A DNA stretch of 64,000 nucleotides from contig NZ_CP117811.1 of the NCBI RefSeq assembly GCF_028728065.1, positions 2,666,001 through 2,730,000 on the forward strand, read 5' to 3'. Position 1 is the first letter of the stretch. Every line of letters starts with the position of its first letter. This document shows positions 60,334 through 64,000 of this stretch, piece by piece. Under the pieces are notes generated by a model. It made no database searches and was not told the origin of the DNA. It saw only the letters and a list, made by a program, of their open reading frames with translations. A program made the translations under genes and the position numbers. This DNA is from Lentisphaera profundi. Lineage in GTDB: Bacteria > Verrucomicrobiota > Lentisphaeria > Lentisphaerales > Lentisphaeraceae.

Positions 60334-62084
60334 TAGGGTTTTATTCCATATTTATTACTAATACTCTCACAAAAAGAGATATAGTTTTTACTATAACAGT
60401 AGCGATAAACATCATATAATAGACGGCGATCATAATAATTTTTAGGGTCTAACTGTATAGAAAAGAGCTTATCTTCAATGAAATCCAGAATGACTTGTTC
60501 TTCATTTTTTTCTCTCAAACAGTTAAAAATTTTATATCTTAATGAAGCTTCATAAATTTTATTAGGAGGTAAATTTTTATATATACTTAAAGCTAGATCC
60601 AGGTGATCAACATTATTCTCTAAGCCATACAGTAAAAATAAAAAATCTGCAGATTTACCAGCTATGTAGGGATTGGGGCTATTGGGGTCAAGCAATTTAG
60701 ATGCCCCCGAAAAGTCAGCACTTTGACTTAAAAAGATAGAACGTAAAAATAGATGTTGTGGATATAAATATTCGTCTTCAGGAAAGTCTTTTAATAGATA
60801 CTTATAATTTTTTTTGCGGAACTCTAAAATACCTTCTAAAGCTAATAGGTTTTTGTTTTCCTTATCCTCTTCGTCTAATTTTATTTCGTAGCCACTATTA
60901 AAGTCATGGTACAGAATATAGCTATGTGCCGCAGGGTTTGGGTTACTTTTCCAAATACTTAAAGCTTTTCCTTTATCGTGTTTATAAACGAGGCGACCAT
61001 AATTATTTAATAGTTCTTTGTCTTGCTTATGTATATAGATTTCTAATTTCTTAATATTAGAATATGTTTCCAAATCTGTAAACTGAAGATAATTAATGTA
61101 GGAAAATAAAATTTTTCGATGCTTTAAAAGTTCTTCACGGTAGCTATAAACTAGTTCAAAACTATTCTTCTTTTGTAAACAGGAAATGAACATATAATAA
61201 AGGTATTTATCCTTTTTATAGTCTTCATATAATTGTAGAAATAGTTTAGGACTCCTTTCCATGCTGGCTTTTATAAAGTAAAAATTTTCTTGATTATTTG
61301 GATTGAGTTTTACGAGCAGACTTAAGTCTTTTTTGCTTATTTTACCTTCTTGGCTAAGTGCACTCAATTTTTCGAAGGATTGAGTATTAGTAAATGAGCT
61401 AAAAATCTTTTCAGCATACATGGCATACTTATCATCACTATAAAATGAACTCTCAAGTAGTTTTCGAATATCGAGGATTTTACAGTTGTGGACAATAAAA
61501 TCTTTGATGTCTTCAGCAATCATTTCATTATGACTTTTTAATATCTTATAAGCTTCAAACAGGGCTAACCATTGATAGTTTTTATTAGCGCTTCTCAAGT
61601 CTTGGTAGTTACTAACTATAAAAGAATTAATTTCTTTTATATCTTGCTTTTGAACAAGATAATAAAGCTTATAAAAAGGACTCTCTATGGATTCAAAATC
61701 GTCTAAATTAAGTAGTCGACTTAAGTCATTATTTATATTTGTTTTTTTACTTTTCTTTATATTTATATAATCAATGAGCTTTTCATTTTGGGTGGAATTT
61801 TCTAAGTCTTCAAAATTATTGAGCGCTGTATTACAGTAGTTTTTTAAATAAGTAATATACTTGTCATCAAGGCGTGTGAGTTGAATAATTTCGAGGGATT
61901 TTTTATACTTATTTTGCCTTATTAAAGTTTTTATATAAGACCTTAAATGCTTGATATCACCACTTTTTTCCCAGTACTTTTTATAAATAATTTCTGCTTC
62001 GGCATAATTTTTATCTAGGTAAGCATAATCACTTGACCAAAGTGAACCAACAAATAAAAAGCTGTATATAATAAACTTATTCAA
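60333..62084 (-). CDS. Large secreted helical-repeat protein of unknown function (TPR-like)
   Basis: About 583 residues if started at the TTG at 62084, which overlaps the stop of the upstream gene and puts a signal peptide (NKFIIYSFLFVGSLWSS) at the start; an ATG 16 codons further upstream is also in frame. The rest is almost wholly helical with TPR-like pairs (YAEAEIIYKKYWEKSGDIKHLRSYIKTL). Rich in Lys, Asn, Leu, Tyr. Overlaps ispD by one base. I do not recognise a family. Confidence 0.6.
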   Translation of the reverse strand: MNKFIIYSFLFVGSLWSSDYAYLDKNYAEAEIIYKKYWEKSGDIKHLRSYIKTLIRQNKYKKSLEIIQLTRLDDKYITYLKNYCNTALNNFEDLENSTQNEKLIDYINIKKSKKTNINNDLSRLLNLDDFESIESPFYKLYYLVQKQDIKEINSFIVSNYQDLRSANKNYQWLALFEAYKILKSHNEMIAEDIKDFIVHNCKILDIRKLLESSFYSDDKYAMYAEKIFSSFTNTQSFEKLSALSQEGKISKKDLSLLVKLNPNNQENFYFIKASMERSPKLFLQLYEDYKKDKYLYYMFISCLQKKNSFELVYSYREELLKHRKILFSYINYLQFTDLETYSNIKKLEIYIHKQDKELLNNYGRLVYKHDKGKALSIWKSNPNPAAHSYILYHDFNSGYEIKLDEEDKENKNLLALEGILEFRKKNYKYLLKDFPEDEYLYPQHLFLRSIFLSQSADFSGASKLLDPNSPNPYIAGKSADFLFLLYGLENNVDHLDLALSIYKNLPPNKIYEASLRYKIFNCLREKNEEQVILDFIEDKLFSIQLDPKNYYDRRLLYDVYRYCYSKNYISFCESISNKYGIKP

Positions 62085-63438
62085 AACCAAGTGCTTCCAT
62101 TTTTTCTTTAAGTAAAATCTGTTGAGGCTCACTTAATTTTGCGAAAATCTCACGATAAATAATAAAGCATTCGATGTATGCTAGAGTTTCGTTTTTATTA
62201 ATTCTATCATAGCATTCATAAAAATCACTCAAAGCAAGGTTCTCAATACTCAAGTCCTTTAATAAGGGTGTCTTGACTAAGTTTTCATCAATGAGTAGGC
62301 TTTGCTGATTCAGTCGCGTAGAAAGGCTTTTATAAGGACTTTCATCTTCATCTACACTTACATCCAAGAGGATTTTCAGCTTATCTTTTAATAGGTCTAA
62401 TTCTTTATTAGCAATGAAAAGTTCTTCATCAGCATTGATCAGTAAATAAGCTTTTCGAAATTCATTAACTAGAATTAAGTTTATCGTTTTATAATAAATG
62501 AAATCGCCAATGAACTCGGGATCATTTTCTTCTTCAGGCAATATTTCATCAAATTCTTTATCGTGTTCGTATACTGTTTTTATGATTAGGTATCTCAGGT
62601 CCTTTAATCTTTCATCCTCTACTTTCTTAGAGAGTAAATCATAATCACTTTGCTTAATTTCTGTGGCCTTCAAAGATATAATTTTTTCAATGAGCTTATA
62701 ATTTTTTTGCTGGCTAAGGATTAAATCTATTTCTGCTAACATAGAAAAATAATGCTCTTCTTTCTCATATAAATCTAAAAGTTTATAGGAGTACTCAATT
62801 TCATATTCTAATTCATTGCGTTGTTCGATAAGCTTAATTAATTCAGAATTATTTATTTTTAAATCACTATTAATGAGTAAATCCATGAGCAATTTTTTTT
62901 CATTTTTATCTGATTGGGAAATCATTCTTTTTAGATAGACATAATTAGCTTTTTCATAATTATATTTGATGAATAACTTCTTTTGATTATCGCTAGTTTT
63001 AAGCGCTAAAATAAGTGAATCCATATAGGGTCGATAATGATTAAAAGCTTGGTAAATGAAGTATTCGTAGACGTATTTATCGTTAAGTTTATCTTTTAAT
63101 AAGAGTGCCACTTCATCATCATTTTCAATATTTATAGACAGGTCTTTTAAGCTTTTTAGATCCTCATCAACATAATATTGTTTTTTAAAATCTGATTTAT
63201 TTTCTAATAAGTTTATGTACTGATAGTAATCAAGTGCATCGATTAGTTTCTGTTTTCTAAGCTTATTAATTTGTTTAATAATTGCTGATTTATCTTTATC
63301 ATAGATAAAAGCAGATATGACCTCTTCCTTTAGACTATGACTCTCGGTACTCTGTAACTTAACGTCACTAAGTTGATGGATTTTTGCATAGCCAGTAAGG
63401 CTAGTAAGAGTAATGAATATAATATTTTTTAAATGCAT
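62077..63438 (-). CDS. Large secreted helical protein of unknown function
   Basis: 453 residues. Signal peptide at the start (KNIIFITLTSLTGYA), then an almost all-helical, highly charged body with many Leu/Lys/Asp/Glu stretches and no recognised motif. Probably periplasmic. It ends with an eight-base overlap into the next, similarly built protein, so the two are likely a functional pair. Confidence 0.6.
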   Translation of the reverse strand: MHLKNIIFITLTSLTGYAKIHQLSDVKLQSTESHSLKEEVISAFIYDKDKSAIIKQINKLRKQKLIDALDYYQYINLLENKSDFKKQYYVDEDLKSLKDLSINIENDDEVALLLKDKLNDKYVYEYFIYQAFNHYRPYMDSLILALKTSDNQKKLFIKYNYEKANYVYLKRMISQSDKNEKKLLMDLLINSDLKINNSELIKLIEQRNELEYEIEYSYKLLDLYEKEEHYFSMLAEIDLILSQQKNYKLIEKIISLKATEIKQSDYDLLSKKVEDERLKDLRYLIIKTVYEHDKEFDEILPEEENDPEFIGDFIYYKTINLILVNEFRKAYLLINADEELFIANKELDLLKDKLKILLDVSVDEDESPYKSLSTRLNQQSLLIDENLVKTPLLKDLSIENLALSDFYECYDRINKNETLAYIECFIIYREIFAKLSEPQQILLKEKMEALGFE

Positions 63439-63473
63439 TTTATAAAGATAATTTTTATACTATTACATCATAT

Positions 63474-63508
63474 AAAAAGGACTTAAACCTCATTGGTTTA
63501 AGTCCTTT
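63474..63508 (-). terminator. Terminator of the gene at the right edge
   Basis: On the minus strand AAAGGACTTAAACC-AATGA-GGTTTAAGTCCTTTTT: 14-base perfect stem with a T-run, after the stop at 63542. Confidence 0.93.
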
Positions 63509-63541
63509 CATTTTTTCTTGCTTTTGAGTAAAGTTTGTCGA

Positions 63542-64000
63542 CTAAATTTTACCTAAGCGTTTGAGGATATTTCTAATTTCACTGGTTTCAGTTCCCTCTT
63601 CACGAGCCACTTCTTCAGCTCTAGTTTCCATATTGACTGCAACCTTTTCCATTTTTGTATTATGGTCGATTGATTTTTTGATTTTTTCTCGTGTAGTTTC
63701 TTCTGCAACACGATTGTAATCATCGACCAAGTCAGCGGGCTTTCTAGAGTATAAAAGCGACACTGTGATATGTGGCTTATCGATATTAGGGTTTCTTACA
63801 ACACTGTATATAGGAGTTACTTTTTGAGCATCGAAATGGTCGAGAATATTATAAAAAACAGTGTGATCATAGTTTTCTGGTACTTCCAATAAGAAGAGTG
63901 CTTCAATGGGGACATCTGGTCTTAGCATCAGTTCATTGTAATTTTCTTCCATCTGTTCATCAAAGTAACGGTCAGGGTTATATTCAAAATCGGTAAAATA
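63542..64000 (-). CDS. Unknown protein, N-terminus beyond the window
   Basis: At least 152 codons. The frame stays open from 63542 to the right edge (YFTDFEYNPDRYFDEQ before an internal Met at 63952, which has no ribosome site), so the gene starts outside. Visible part: ALFLLEVPENYDHTVFYNIL, KPHITVSLLYSRK, and a C-terminal charged helix that may coil. Family not recognised. It has a strong terminator. Confidence 0.65.
   Translation of the reverse strand, partial: YFTDFEYNPDRYFDEQMEENYNELMLRPDVPIEALFLLEVPENYDHTVFYNILDHFDAQKVTPIYSVVRNPNIDKPHITVSLLYSRKPADLVDDYNRVAEETTREKIKKSIDHNTKMEKVAVNMETRAEEVAREEGTETSEIRNILKRLGKI

Overview
The window reads as a piece of an AT-rich chromosome from a Gram-negative-type, marine, PVC-like bacterium, most probably a Lentisphaera relative. 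This is an inference from gene content, not a database match. The pointers are a secreted sulfatase with a formylglycine motif, Gfo/Idh/MocA and xylose-isomerase-like sugar genes under a LacI regulator, a FadL-type porin, DUF3313 lipoproteins, an Asp23/AmaP pair in a Gram-negative-type cell, and many GC-rich palindromic intergenic repeats in AT-rich DNA. No rRNA, tRNA or CRISPR array was seen.

Layout. 1-9.9 kb is an accessory stretch: the start of a FadL porin, a frameshifted IS1380-type element, small membrane proteins, a TIP30-like NAD(P)-binding protein, a sulfatase, and two tandem DUF3313 lipoprotein genes. The second lipoprotein gene is preceded by a MITE-like element and split by an IS30 element. 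10-16.7 kb is a sugar-catabolic cluster (TIM-barrel isomerase/epimerase, Gfo/Idh/MocA dehydrogenase, SDR, SDH-like flavoprotein, LacI regulator) laced with intergenic repeats; matching TGCATGCA palindromes lie before the first gene and before the regulator. 16.9-22.4 kb holds metH, a TPR protein, a DUF2490 protein and a B-box zinc-finger membrane protein.

22.5-40.7 kb is the most interesting region: two divergent nitrate-reductase-type modules. The leftward operon is napD-napA, two tetraheme cytochromes (one looks like a duplicated NapB module) and an NrfC/NrfD-type quinol module in place of NapC. The rightward operon starts with nitric-oxide genes (ric, ygbA), then a four-heme cytochrome, a second divergent NapA-like enzyme, NapG and NapH, an unknown periplasmic protein, a second NapH-like and NapF/G-like pair, and moeA-moaA for the molybdenum cofactor. 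A pair of TCCG-N4-CGGA palindromes sits between the two operons.

40.7-64 kb is mostly housekeeping: a glycosyltransferase 9, folD-pcnB-D,D-carboxypeptidase-holB in a tightly overlapping operon, a degenerate GmhB-like gene with an Lrp regulator, an IS4 element with clear target duplication, apaG, asnS, an O-antigen-ligase/TPR fusion, TatD, alaS, and a leftward group with ispD, accB, Asp23, AmaP-like and two large secreted proteins of unknown function. The window ends inside another leftward gene.
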